Below are positions 43,879 to 52,469 of a stretch of 62,182 bases of DNA, in pieces. The stretch lies in contig JAAYEI010000011.1 of assembly GCA_012728815.1 (NCBI GenBank), positions 1 to 62,182 of the forward strand, given 5' to 3'. Each line of letters opens with the position of its first letter. Positions within the stretch are counted from its first letter, which is position 1. The position numbers were made by a program, and so were the translations under genes. The notes beneath the pieces were generated by a model. That model saw only the letters and a program-made list of their open reading frames with translations, searched no databases and had not been told where the DNA came from. The DNA is from Clostridiales bacterium. Lineage in GTDB: Bacteria > Bacillota > Clostridia > Christensenellales > Aristaeellaceae.

Positions 43879-45072
43879 ATGCACCGGTTGATCGCCTGGT
43901 GGCGGGACGGCACCGCGCTGGATCGCCAGGGGCGCCTGCCGCCGCTGGACGGGCTGCGCGCCTTTTTCATTTTTTCCGTGCTGGCCTACCACTACTGGCA
44001 GCACAGCTGGCTGACGCCCACCTTCATGCTGGGGGACCGTTTTGTCAGCCTGGATCCCTTCCTGCGCTCCGGCTACCTGTGGGTGGACGGCCTGCTGCTG
44101 CTGTCAGGCTTCCTGCTGTACCTGCCCTGGGCCCGCGCCCGGGAGGCCGGGCGCAAGCCACCTGGCTTCCAGGGCTTTTATCGCCGCCGCGCGGCCCGCG
44201 TGCTGCCCTCCTACCTGCTGCATGTGCTGCTGGTGTTTGTGCTGGTTGCCCTGCCCCAGGGCGGGTACCCAAGCCCCGGGGCCGCGCTGTTTGACCTACT
44301 GGCCCACCTCAGCTTCACCCAGCCATGGTTCGCGTCCACCTCCATGAACACCCAGATCAACGGGGCGCTGTGGACCCTGGCGGTGGAGGTACAGTTCTAC
44401 CTGCTCTTCCCGCTGCTGGCGCGCGCCTTCAACCGCCTGCCCCTCACCACCTGGCTGGGGGGCGCTGCCATCGCCTTTCTGTACCGGGGCTATGCCATGC
44501 TGCAAGGGCACACGCCCATGCTGGTCAACCAGCTGCCCGGCTTCCTGGATGTCTACCTCAACGGCTTTGTGCTGGCCTGGGTGTATGCCCGGCTTGAGAA
44601 AAGCGCCCGGGATGACGGGCTGCACCGGGCGCTGATGGGCGCGGTGCTGTTGGCCGCGGTGATCGGCCTGGCCGCCCTGCTGCGCCACCAGGCCGCCCAG
44701 CGCCAGGTGATTGACCTGCGCGTCAGCCAGCTGATGATCCGCTTCCCCCAGTCGGTGCTCACGGGGCTGCTGATGCTGGGGGCCTGCTTTGGCCCGGGCG
44801 CCATCCGGATGCTGCTGGGCAACCGCGTGACCCGGCTGCTGGGGGCCCTCAGCTACCAGGTCTACCTCTGGCACCAGGTGGTGGCGCAGCAGCTGCTGCG
44901 CTGGCGGTTCCCGCCCAGCGTCAACCAGCACCCCTATATGGTGGGCGAGCGCGCCTGGCAGCTGGGCTTTCTGGTGAGCGCCCTGGCGCTCACCCTGCTC
45001 ATCAGCCTGGCCGCCCACTACCTGGTGGAGCGTCCCATGCGGCGCCGCATCCTGCGGGGGGCCGGGCGATGA
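43879..45072 (+). CDS. Acyltransferase 3-family membrane protein
   Basis: This 397-residue protein has about ten membrane helices. It opens with PLDGLRAFFIFSVLAYHYW, the acyltransferase 3 (OafA/OatA-like) signature with the catalytic-type His, followed by GYLWVDGLLLLSGFLLYLPW. It probably O-acylates a surface glycan. It lacks an extracellular SGNH domain. The ribosome site is weak, so the start is less sure. The 172 bases upstream contain only a small CCTGT/ACAGG hairpin. It overlaps hemW by four bases. Confidence 0.82.
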   Translation: MHRLIAWWRDGTALDRQGRLPPLDGLRAFFIFSVLAYHYWQHSWLTPTFMLGDRFVSLDPFLRSGYLWVDGLLLLSGFLLYLPWARAREAGRKPPGFQGFYRRRAARVLPSYLLHVLLVFVLVALPQGGYPSPGAALFDLLAHLSFTQPWFASTSMNTQINGALWTLAVEVQFYLLFPLLARAFNRLPLTTWLGGAAIAFLYRGYAMLQGHTPMLVNQLPGFLDVYLNGFVLAWVYARLEKSARDDGLHRALMGAVLLAAVIGLAALLRHQAAQRQVIDLRVSQLMIRFPQSVLTGLLMLGACFGPGAIRMLLGNRVTRLLGALSYQVYLWHQVVAQQLLRWRFPPSVNQHPYMVGERAWQLGFLVSALALTLLISLAAHYLVERPMRRRILRGAGR

Positions 45073-46208
45073 GGGCGCCGGTGGGGCTGTATGTGCACCT
45101 GCCCTTCTGCGCCGCCAAGTGCGCCTATTGCGATTTTTCTTCTTTCGCAGGCCTTTTGCACCTGCGCGCGGCCTACATCCAGGCGGTGGTCGCTGAAATC
45201 GCGCGACGGGGGGCTGTCACCGGGATGCTGGCGGCGGACAGCCTGTTCCTGGGCGGGGGCACCCCCTCCCTCATGGCGGCGGACCAGCTGGCCCAAATCT
45301 TCCGCCAGCTGCGTGCCAGCTACCGCATCCTGCCGGACGCGGAAATCACCTGCGAGGCCAACCCCGGCACGCTCAGCTCGCAGTGGCTGGAGGACATGGT
45401 GGCCCTGGGGGTCAACCGCCTGTCCCTGGGCGCGCAAAGCGCCCACGAGGGGGAGCTGCGCGAGCTGGGCCGGCCGCACAGCTGGGCCCAGGTGGAGGCG
45501 GCGGTGCGGCTGGCGCGGGCGCAGGGTTTGTCCAACCTCAACCTGGATCTGATGAGCGCCCTGCCCGGCCAGACCTGGGACAGGCTGCGCCACAGCCTGG
45601 ACAGCGCGCTGGCGCTGCGCCCCACCCACCTGAGCGTCTACAGCCTGATCATCGAGCCGGGCACCCCCTTTTTTGAGCGGCACCAGGCAGGGCAGCTCAA
45701 CCTGCCGGACGAGGAGGAGGAGCGCCAGCTGTACTGGAACACGGTGGCGCACCTGGAACGGGCCGGCTACCGCCAGTACGAGATCAGCAACTTCTGCCTG
45801 CCTGGCTTTGAATGCCGCCACAACCTCAACTGCTGGCGTTACCATGAGCTGCTGGGCTTTGGCTCCTCCGCCGGGGGCATGTGGGGGCATGAGCGCCGCA
45901 AGAATCCGGACAGCCTGCAGGACTACCTGGCCGGCCAGCCGCCGCAGCTGGAACGGCTCAGCCCCCGGGACCGCCGCTTTGAGCAGGTGATGCTGGCGCT
46001 GCGCCTGAAGGAGGGCTTGTCCCTGCGGGCCTTTGAGCAAGCCCAGGGGCTGCCCCTGGAAAAGGCCTTTCCCGGGGCGCTGGCGCGGCAGCTGGCGGGC
46101 GGCCTGGTCGAGCTGAGGGACCATCACCTGCGCCTGACCCGGGCCGGGTTTGACCTGATGGACCGCGTGCTGCTGGACTTTTTGCCGGATGAGGGTCCCC
46201 CGGCATGA
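45069..46208 (+). CDS. hemW: HemW-type radical SAM protein
   Basis: The 379-residue protein has the radical SAM cluster Cys14, Cys18, Cys21 in LPFCAAKCAYC. Next come GGGTPS, EANPGTL and the HemW C-terminal part (YEISNFCLPGFECRHNLNCW). HemW is a haem chaperone; it is often misnamed coproporphyrinogen III oxidase but lacks the fourth N-terminal cysteine context of HemN. The start overlaps the acyltransferase stop as ATGA. Confidence 0.9.
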   Translation: MRAPVGLYVHLPFCAAKCAYCDFSSFAGLLHLRAAYIQAVVAEIARRGAVTGMLAADSLFLGGGTPSLMAADQLAQIFRQLRASYRILPDAEITCEANPGTLSSQWLEDMVALGVNRLSLGAQSAHEGELRELGRPHSWAQVEAAVRLARAQGLSNLNLDLMSALPGQTWDRLRHSLDSALALRPTHLSVYSLIIEPGTPFFERHQAGQLNLPDEEEERQLYWNTVAHLERAGYRQYEISNFCLPGFECRHNLNCWRYHELLGFGSSAGGMWGHERRKNPDSLQDYLAGQPPQLERLSPRDRRFEQVMLALRLKEGLSLRAFEQAQGLPLEKAFPGALARQLAGGLVELRDHHLRLTRAGFDLMDRVLLDFLPDEGPPA

Positions 46209-46227
46209 TTTTCGGGGCATGATGCGT

Positions 46228-46233
46228 TATACT
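46228..46233 (+). promoter_or_regulatory. -10 element of the SH3b gene
   Basis: TATACT lies 56 bases ahead of the SH3b start; the -35 is poor. Confidence 0.35.
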
Positions 46234-46289
46234 GTATGAACCAAGATAACGGCACCCGCGCCTGGCCGGGCCGCTAAGGAGGACAGACC

Positions 46290-47441
46290 ATGAAACGCGC
46301 CATCTGCCTGATGTTGCTTGCAGCCTTGCTGCTGGCCCTGGTGCCGCCCGCCCAGGCCGCCACCCAGTACGCCCTGGTGAGCAACACCACCCGGCTCAAC
46401 ATCCGCACGGGCCCTGGCACCGAGCATGCCATCAAGGGCAGCGTGGCCGGGGGGGAGTGGGTGCGCATTGACAGCACCTCCGGCGCCTGGGTGCAGGGCC
46501 AGGTGATGCCCAGCGGCACCAGCGGCTGGTTCTCCGCCAGCTTTTTGAAAATCGCGTCCCCCGCCGGGGACGCCGTGGGCAGCATCGCGGTGGTGAACAA
46601 TCCCAACCCCAGCTCCTACCTGAACCTGCGCTCGGCCCCCTCCTATTCCGCGAGCGTGCTGGCCATCTTCTACAACGGCGCCACCGCCACCATCCTGGGG
46701 AAGACCGACGGCTGGTACTATGTGGAGATTTCCGGCATGTACGGCTACTTCCGCTCGGAGTTCCTGCGCTTGTCCGGGGGCCTGGGCAGCATCGGCACCG
46801 CCACCATCTACAGCAGCAATGGCGGCAGCGTCAACCTGCGCAGCGCGCCCAGCTACGCCTCCAGCGTCATCGGCCAGGGGGCGCCGGGCACCAAGGTGAC
46901 CGTGTACCTGAAGGGCAAGACCTTCTGGTACATCGGCCTGGCGGGCACCTCGGGCTTCATGGATTCCTCCTTCCTCACGGGCGGTGGCGGCGGCACGGGC
47001 AGCAACCCGGTGCCCAACCCGCCCATTGTGACCCCGGATTCCACCAACGCCATCGTCAACAAGCGGCTGGGCAGCCTCAACCTGCGTGAGCAGCCCAGCA
47101 CCTCCAGCCGCGTGCTGGGCACCTACCCGGGGGAGACCGCCATCCAGGTGCGCATGCAGGGTACGGTGTGGAGCCGGGTCTATGTGCCCCTGTCCGGCAA
47201 AAGCGGCTACATGATGACCCGCTACCTCACCCTCTATGGCCTGCCGGTCACCCCCACCAAGCGGGTGACCCACCCCGACCGCACCTATGTGAACCTGCGC
47301 TCGCGGCCCAGCGCCTCCGGCGGCATCACCCTGCGGGTGCCCCACGGCTCCAGCGTCACCATCCTGACCGCGGGCGGCCAGTGGGCCCAGGTGAAGTACA
47401 AGACCACCACCGGCTGGATGATGACCTATTTCCTGAAATAG
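46290..47441 (+). CDS. Secreted protein with five SH3b domains
   Basis: The 383-residue protein has a signal peptide (ending PPAQAA) and five bacterial SH3 repeats. Each opens with a LNIRTGPG/LNLRSAPS/VNLRSAPS/LNLREQPS/VNLRSRPS motif and closes with a G-W/Y/F-x-x-x-F/Y-L phrase. A Gly/Pro linker near 230-245 separates repeats three and four. Such proteins bind peptidoglycan; no catalytic domain is present. AAGGAGG precedes the ATG. Confidence 0.88.
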   Translation: MKRAICLMLLAALLLALVPPAQAATQYALVSNTTRLNIRTGPGTEHAIKGSVAGGEWVRIDSTSGAWVQGQVMPSGTSGWFSASFLKIASPAGDAVGSIAVVNNPNPSSYLNLRSAPSYSASVLAIFYNGATATILGKTDGWYYVEISGMYGYFRSEFLRLSGGLGSIGTATIYSSNGGSVNLRSAPSYASSVIGQGAPGTKVTVYLKGKTFWYIGLAGTSGFMDSSFLTGGGGGTGSNPVPNPPIVTPDSTNAIVNKRLGSLNLREQPSTSSRVLGTYPGETAIQVRMQGTVWSRVYVPLSGKSGYMMTRYLTLYGLPVTPTKRVTHPDRTYVNLRSRPSASGGITLRVPHGSSVTILTAGGQWAQVKYKTTTGWMMTYFLK

Positions 47442-47578
47442 CCTGATGGTTGGTGGGCCGGGCCACCCAAGACAGGGATGCGCGGCCGGACCATCCATCC
47501 ATGCCTGAGAGGCCTTCAGCAGCGGGGAAAGCGTTTTTCCCGGGGCGGGAGGCCTCCTCCGCTTGGGGATGGCCTGCA

Positions 47579-47607
47579 TTGACAGCGCGCGGAGCGCTTG
47601 CTATATT
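47579..47607 (+). promoter_or_regulatory. Strong promoter of the envelope operon
   Basis: Perfect TTGACA (47579-47584), 17-base spacer, TATATT (47602-47607) with a TGC extension. Transcription would begin only about 11 bases ahead of the ATG at 47625, so the leader is unusually short. Of the rest of 47442-47578, only a weak GGGAAA/TTTCCC hairpin is visible. Confidence 0.7.
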
Positions 47608-47624
47608 TTGCCCGAGGTGCGCAC

Positions 47625-48554
47625 ATGAAAACAGACACCGGAACCCTGCCCCTGGCGCGCATATTCCGCCTGCTGCTCATCGCCCTGCTCATCGCGGCGA
47701 TGCTGGTGCTGCTGCCCGCCCCGGGCATCCATTCCTATGCGGAGGTGCTCACCCTGCCCCTGGATGAGAGCGGCGGCGTGCCGCCCTATGACTGGGGCTA
47801 TGAGGGGGACAGCGCCTACCATGACCCCTCCATCTCCGTGCGCATAGAGCAGGGCCGCCATGTCCATACCAACTGGACAGCGGTTTATGTTCAGCTGAGC
47901 AACGCCAGCCAGCTGCGCACCCTCAAGGCCGGGCCCTACGGCTCCACCCAGGAGGCCCAGGGCGCGGCGCTGGCCAAGCGGGTGCAGGCGGTGCTGGCCA
48001 TCGGCGGGGACTTCTTTATCTACCACAACAACGGCTATATCGTGCGCCAGGGCCAGTTCTACCGCAGCCGCGTGACCGGCGAGCAGGACATCCTGGTGGT
48101 GGACCGCGCGGGGGACCTGCGCGTGCTGCCGCGGCCGGACGCCCAGGCGCTGGCAGCGTATGAGGCTGAACACAAAGCCGACATCGTGAACGCCTTCACC
48201 TTTGGCCCAGGGCTGGTGGTGGACGGCGCGCGCACGGCGGATGAGCACCTGGGCCGCAGCGAGCTGGTGCGCGCCCAGCGCATCGCGCTGTGCCAGACCG
48301 GGCCGCTCCAGTACCTGGTGGTGTACTCCGAGGGCCCCAGCGACAAGAACTCCCAGGGGCTCACCATCCCCGAGTTCAAGGACCTGGTGAGCGGCTTTGA
48401 GGGCGTCATCACCGCCTACAACCTGGATGGCGGCTCCAGCGCCACCATTGTCTTCCAGGGCAAAAAGATCAACGGCCCGGCCTCCCAGCGCAGCCGCTCC
48501 ATCGGCGACATCATCTACTTCGCCAGCGCCTGGCAGACACAGGACGGGGAATAG
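47625..48554 (+). CDS. Phosphodiester glycosidase (NAGPA-domain) protein 1
   Basis: The 309-residue protein has an N-terminal hydrophobic anchor or signal (IFRLLLIALLIAAMLVLL) and a NAGPA domain with GGDFFIYHNNGYIVRQG, FGPGLVVDG and YNLDGGSSATIVFQGK. The family cleaves sugar-phosphodiester bonds; in Bacillota it is linked to envelope glycans. The start at 47625 follows GAGGTG; the frame upstream crosses the promoter. It is the first of six co-directional genes. Confidence 0.82.
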   Translation: MKTDTGTLPLARIFRLLLIALLIAAMLVLLPAPGIHSYAEVLTLPLDESGGVPPYDWGYEGDSAYHDPSISVRIEQGRHVHTNWTAVYVQLSNASQLRTLKAGPYGSTQEAQGAALAKRVQAVLAIGGDFFIYHNNGYIVRQGQFYRSRVTGEQDILVVDRAGDLRVLPRPDAQALAAYEAEHKADIVNAFTFGPGLVVDGARTADEHLGRSELVRAQRIALCQTGPLQYLVVYSEGPSDKNSQGLTIPEFKDLVSGFEGVITAYNLDGGSSATIVFQGKKINGPASQRSRSIGDIIYFASAWQTQDGE

Positions 48555-48555
48555 C

Positions 48556-49482
48556 ATGCCCCGCACCCTTTTCACATTGTTTGGTTTGCCTGTCACCGCC
48601 TACGCGCTGGGCATGACCTTGGCGCTGTTGCTGGCGGCTGGCGCCTGGTTGCTGCATGCCAGGCGGCAGGGCATCCCCGCGCGGGCGGCGGAGGCCTTCC
48701 TGCTGCTGGCCCTGCCCCTGGGGCTGCTGCTGGCGCGGCTGGCCTATGTGCTGATCCGCCTGCCGTTTTTTATCGGCCGGGGGGATTTGCTGGCCCTGCG
48801 CTTCTGGCAGGGCGGCGCCACGCTTTGGGGTGCGCTGGCCGGCTTCTTCCTGGCGGGCTTGCTGGCCGCGAAGGCCAACCGGCTGGCGGCGGGGAAGCTG
48901 CTGGATGCCGCCGCGCCTGCCGGGCTGCTGCTGCTGGCCCTGGGGCGCTTGTGCGAGGGCCTGGCCGGCCAGGGCTTTGGCGAGGAGGCGCCGCCCCAGC
49001 TGTCCTTCTTCCCGCTGGCGGTGCAAAACCAGTGGGGTGAGTGGCGCTGGGCGGTCTTCCTGCTGGCGGGCTGCGCGGCGCTGGCCTTTGTCTGGCTGGT
49101 GGCGCGCACCCGGGGCCTGCGCCTGGGCGGGCGCGCCCTGCTGGCCCTGATGCTGGTCTGCGCCAGCCAGATGTTGTTTGAGTCCTTCCGGGAGGATGAG
49201 TTTTTGCGCTGGGGCTTTGTGCGCGCGGGGCAGCTGGTGCCCGCCCTCATCCTGTTCGGGCTGCTGCTGTGGGGCCTGCGCCACCGGCCCGGCCTCTGGC
49301 CATGGCCCCGGCACCAGGCCATCGCGGGCTTCGCGCTGCTCATCCTGGTCATCACCGCCTGCGAGTTCGCGCTGGACAAGACCACCCTCAGCTCCCTGCT
49401 CATCTACGGGCTGATGCTGCTGTCCGTCCTGGGGCTCTTCCACCTGACCCGCCGGGTGGCGCTGGGTGCTCCCCGTGCGTAG
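48556..49482 (+). CDS. Lgt-like multispanning membrane protein
   Basis: The 308-residue protein has about eight hydrophobic helices. It resembles prolipoprotein diacylglyceryl transferase in layout: LFGLPVTAYALGMTLALL at the start, LLARLAYVL, and LGRLCEGLAGQGFGEE where Lgt has its GRxGN...E motif. Other Lgt key features look altered: the HGG loop is WQGGATLWGA. It may be a divergent Lgt or a paralogue with another role. It starts one base after the previous stop, with GGACGGGGA upstream. Confidence 0.6.
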   Translation: MPRTLFTLFGLPVTAYALGMTLALLLAAGAWLLHARRQGIPARAAEAFLLLALPLGLLLARLAYVLIRLPFFIGRGDLLALRFWQGGATLWGALAGFFLAGLLAAKANRLAAGKLLDAAAPAGLLLLALGRLCEGLAGQGFGEEAPPQLSFFPLAVQNQWGEWRWAVFLLAGCAALAFVWLVARTRGLRLGGRALLALMLVCASQMLFESFREDEFLRWGFVRAGQLVPALILFGLLLWGLRHRPGLWPWPRHQAIAGFALLILVITACEFALDKTTLSSLLIYGLMLLSVLGLFHLTRRVALGAPRA

Positions 49483-50326
49483 CCTGGCCCTCGCCCTCAT
49501 CCTGCTGCTGCTCTGCCCGCTTGCGGCGGCGCAGGACAGCCTGCTGGTGTATGACAGCATCCAGCTGCCCCGGGACAGCCGGGTGCTGGACCTGGGCCAG
49601 CGCAAGGTGGTGGACCTGGCCCGGCTGCGCGGCTACCTGGACCAGCTGCCCGCCCTGGAGCGGGTGGTGATGCCGCGAACCCGCCTGAGCGTCGCGCAGC
49701 TGGAGGAGCTGCAGGCCGCCTACCCCGGCATCCGCTTTGAGACCACCTTTGGCTTTGTCAAGGGCGCGGTGTCCACCACCCAGACCGCCTACTCCACCCT
49801 GAACCGCTTAAGCGACAAGCGCTACCCGGAAAGCCGCTTTGAGGCGCTGCGCCACTGCCCGGACCTCAAGGCGCTGGACCTGGGGCACAACCTGATCGCG
49901 GACCTGGGCTTTCTGCGGGCCCTGCCCGGGCTGCGGGTGCTGATCCTGGCGGACAACCACATTGAGGACCTGGGCCCGCTGGCGGACCTGGAGGAGCTGG
50001 AATACCTGGAGCTGTTCATGAACCGCATCACCGACCTTACGCCCCTGGCCGGGCTTGTCCGCCTGAAGGACCTGAACCTGACCCGCAACCGCATCAGCGA
50101 CATCAGCCCGCTGCTGGGGCTGGCCGCGCTTGAGCGGCTGTGGATCCCGGACAATTTTCTGACCGGGGAACAAAAGGCGCAGCTGGAGGCCGCGCTGCCA
50201 AACTGCCGGATTGTATACGAGTGGAGCCGCTCCACCAGCCATGGCTGGCGGGAGCACCCGCGCTATGAGGTCATCAAGCGCGTGTTCCGCAGCGGCGTCT
50301 ACGAGCCCTTTCCCCAAGCGCCATGA
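49466..50326 (+). CDS. Secreted leucine-rich repeat protein
   Basis: The 286-residue protein starts with GTG inside the end of the Lgt-like gene (17-base overlap); a second GTG three codons on is possible. After a signal peptide (ending PLAAAQ) come about five LRR units of the 22-residue internalin-like type: LKALDLGHNLIADLGFLRAL, LRVLILADNHIEDLGPLADL, LEYLELFMNRITDLTPLAGL and similar. It is likely a surface binding protein. Co-translation with glycosidases suggests an envelope role. Confidence 0.8.
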   Translation: MLPVRSLALALILLLLCPLAAAQDSLLVYDSIQLPRDSRVLDLGQRKVVDLARLRGYLDQLPALERVVMPRTRLSVAQLEELQAAYPGIRFETTFGFVKGAVSTTQTAYSTLNRLSDKRYPESRFEALRHCPDLKALDLGHNLIADLGFLRALPGLRVLILADNHIEDLGPLADLEELEYLELFMNRITDLTPLAGLVRLKDLNLTRNRISDISPLLGLAALERLWIPDNFLTGEQKAQLEAALPNCRIVYEWSRSTSHGWREHPRYEVIKRVFRSGVYEPFPQAP

Positions 50327-50346
50327 CCTGTACAGAGAGGAACCAC

Positions 50347-51330
50347 ATGACCACACGCCGTTTGACCGCCCTGTTGCTGCTGTTTGTGCTGCTGCCCCTG
50401 CTGCCCCTGGCCGAGGAAGCGCCCCTGGACCCCGGCTTCCCGCCGCTGACGCCCGAGGGCTTTTTGCCCCCGGGCCAGGAGGAGTTTGTCTTCATCGACG
50501 CGGTGCATGGCAAGTGGCGCTTTGTGAACCAGGACCTGCGCATTGAGATCACCCGGCATGAGGACAAGTCCATCCCGCTGCGCTGGCTGGGCGCGGAGAT
50601 CTTCACCCGGGCGGGCACGCCGGGCTTCAAGATGGTCAGCCACGACCGGGAGCACATGCTGGAATCCCGCAGCCGGTACACCGAGAAGCCGGCGGTCATC
50701 GCCCGCAACAACGGGCTGGTCTTCTCCATGGACGGGGATTATTTCCTCTACCGCGTCCACGCGGCCAAGACCAACAAGCGCAAGCTGGCCATCGGCGTGG
50801 TCATCCGCGACAGGGAGGTGCTGGTGGACAACCCGGCATCTGAGAAGCGCAACCTCTACCCGCCGCTGGACATGCTGGCCCTCTTCCCCGACGGGGACAT
50901 GCGCGTGTACAAGGCGCGGGAGCAAACCGCCCAGGAGCTGCTGGACCTGGGCGCGGTGGACGTGCTGTCCTTTGGGCCCTGGCTGGTGCGCGATGGCCAG
51001 CTCAATGACACCTATTCCACCTACGGCACCACCATCCAGCCGCGCGCGGCCATCGGCATGGTGGAAAAGGGCCACTATTGGGCGGTGATTGTGGAAGGGC
51101 GCACCCGCCTGAGCGCCGGCATGACCACCTTTGAGGTGGGCGAGTTGATGCGCGACCTGGGCTGCACCCTGGCCTTCAACCTGGACGGCGGCTGGACCAG
51201 CGCCATGGTGTTCATGGGCAAGCAGCTCAACCAGCTGGACCGCACCGGCGTGCATGACAACGCCCGCCCCCAGAATGAGGTGATGGGCATTGGCCGGACC
51301 ACCGCCTTTGAGGAGGGGCGCGCGCCATGA
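50347..51330 (+). CDS. Phosphodiester glycosidase (NAGPA-domain) protein 2
   Basis: This 327-residue secreted protein is a diverged paralogue of the one at 47625. The signal peptide ends near PLAEEA. The NAGPA motifs are NNGLVFSMDGDYFLYR, SFGPWLVRDGQ, and FNLDGGWTSAMVFMGK. Its start was placed at 50347 behind AGAGAGG; an in-frame ATG at 50323 overlapping the LRR stop is the alternative. It overlaps the CapA-like gene by four bases. Confidence 0.82.
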   Translation: MTTRRLTALLLLFVLLPLLPLAEEAPLDPGFPPLTPEGFLPPGQEEFVFIDAVHGKWRFVNQDLRIEITRHEDKSIPLRWLGAEIFTRAGTPGFKMVSHDREHMLESRSRYTEKPAVIARNNGLVFSMDGDYFLYRVHAAKTNKRKLAIGVVIRDREVLVDNPASEKRNLYPPLDMLALFPDGDMRVYKAREQTAQELLDLGAVDVLSFGPWLVRDGQLNDTYSTYGTTIQPRAAIGMVEKGHYWAVIVEGRTRLSAGMTTFEVGELMRDLGCTLAFNLDGGWTSAMVFMGKQLNQLDRTGVHDNARPQNEVMGIGRTTAFEEGRAP

Positions 51331-52394
51331 CCAGGCTGATGACCGGGCGCCGGGGGGCCTGCCTGATGGTGCTTGTCGCGCTGCTGATGCTGCTGGCGCC
51401 CCTGGCGCAGGCCGGGGAGCTGGACAGCATCCGCCTGTCCTTCGCCGGGGATTGCACCTTGGGCGGGCATGAGGGCTGGATGAACTATTCCATCGGCACC
51501 TTCAAGGTGATGGCGCAGCAGCAGAACTACGATTATTTCCTGCGGGAGACCCAGCACCTCTTCGCCCGGGATGATTTCACCTTTGTGAACCTGGAGGGCG
51601 TGCTGGCCGACAGCCCCAGGGGCCTGAACAAGAACACCAAGTGGAACTTCCGCGGCGCGACCGACTATGTGAACATCCTGCTGGAAGGCTCAGTGGAAGG
51701 GGTCACCCTGGGCAACAACCACAGCCTGGATTTTGGTAAAGTGGGGCTGGCCTCCACCCAGGCCACTTTGGACGAGGCCGGCATCGTCTGGGCCTACAAC
51801 GACCAGCCCGCCTTCTTTGAAAAGGACGGGCGCACAATCGCCTTCCTGGGCTACTGGGTGAGCGACTTCCAGCGCGCCAAACCCGGCCTGGCGGAAGCCA
51901 TCGCGGGCCTGAAGGCCCAGGGGGCCCAGGCGGTGGTGGTCAACTACCACGGCGGGCAGCAGTACCGCCAGAAGCACAAGGCCTCCCAGACCGAGGACAT
52001 GCGCTTCGCCATCGACGCGGGGGCCGACCTGGTCATAGGCCACCACCCCCACGCGCTGCAGGGCATGGAAATCTACCAGGAGCGCATGATTGTCTACAGC
52101 CTGGGCAACTTCTGCTATGGCGGCAACCGCAAGCCCCGGGTGGTGGAATACCCCAGCATGGTGCTGGGGGCGGAGCTGCTGTTTGACGGCCAGGGCTTTG
52201 CGGGCGCGCGGCTGACCATCCACCCCTTCCGCATCTCCGGCACCGCGCCCCGCAACAACTACCAGCCCTACCCGGTCAGCGGTGAATGGGCCCAGGAAGT
52301 GATGGACATCATCCAGGCGGACACCCCCTTTGCCCTGAACCCCTTTGTGGAGGGCCAGGGCGCGGTGCAGGACGCGGTGATGGTGACCAGGTGA
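51327..52394 (+). CDS. CapA/PgsA-family metallophosphatase-like protein
   Basis: The 355-residue secreted protein has a signal peptide and the CapA pattern: LSFAGDCTLGG, FTFVNLEGVL, LGNNHSLDFG, NYHGG, and GHHPHALQGMEIY followed by YSLGNFCYGG. The family is known from poly-gamma-glutamate capsule loci. None of the synthetase genes capB/capC is nearby, so its role here is probably in another envelope polymer. GGAGGGG precedes the ATG, which overlaps the previous stop. Confidence 0.85.
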   Translation: MTRLMTGRRGACLMVLVALLMLLAPLAQAGELDSIRLSFAGDCTLGGHEGWMNYSIGTFKVMAQQQNYDYFLRETQHLFARDDFTFVNLEGVLADSPRGLNKNTKWNFRGATDYVNILLEGSVEGVTLGNNHSLDFGKVGLASTQATLDEAGIVWAYNDQPAFFEKDGRTIAFLGYWVSDFQRAKPGLAEAIAGLKAQGAQAVVVNYHGGQQYRQKHKASQTEDMRFAIDAGADLVIGHHPHALQGMEIYQERMIVYSLGNFCYGGNRKPRVVEYPSMVLGAELLFDGQGFAGARLTIHPFRISGTAPRNNYQPYPVSGEWAQEVMDIIQADTPFALNPFVEGQGAVQDAVMVTR

Positions 52395-52469
52395 CCGGGC
52401 TATGTGCCCAGCCAGTGCCGCCGCGCCGGGCGTTTTGAGGCGGCGGACCAGCACAGGGAGGACGAGCGG

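Noticed and set aside
40848..43970. 1040-codon minus-strand frame opposite the repeat protein
   Set aside because: The plus strand encodes a coherent zinc ribbon, membrane helix and repeats; the antisense frame is a mirror of the repeats with Gly/Leu/Val bias.
46201..46289. tRNA or other RNA gene in the hemW-SH3b gap
   Set aside because: No cloverleaf or stable fold; the stretch is explained by a promoter and a ribosome site.
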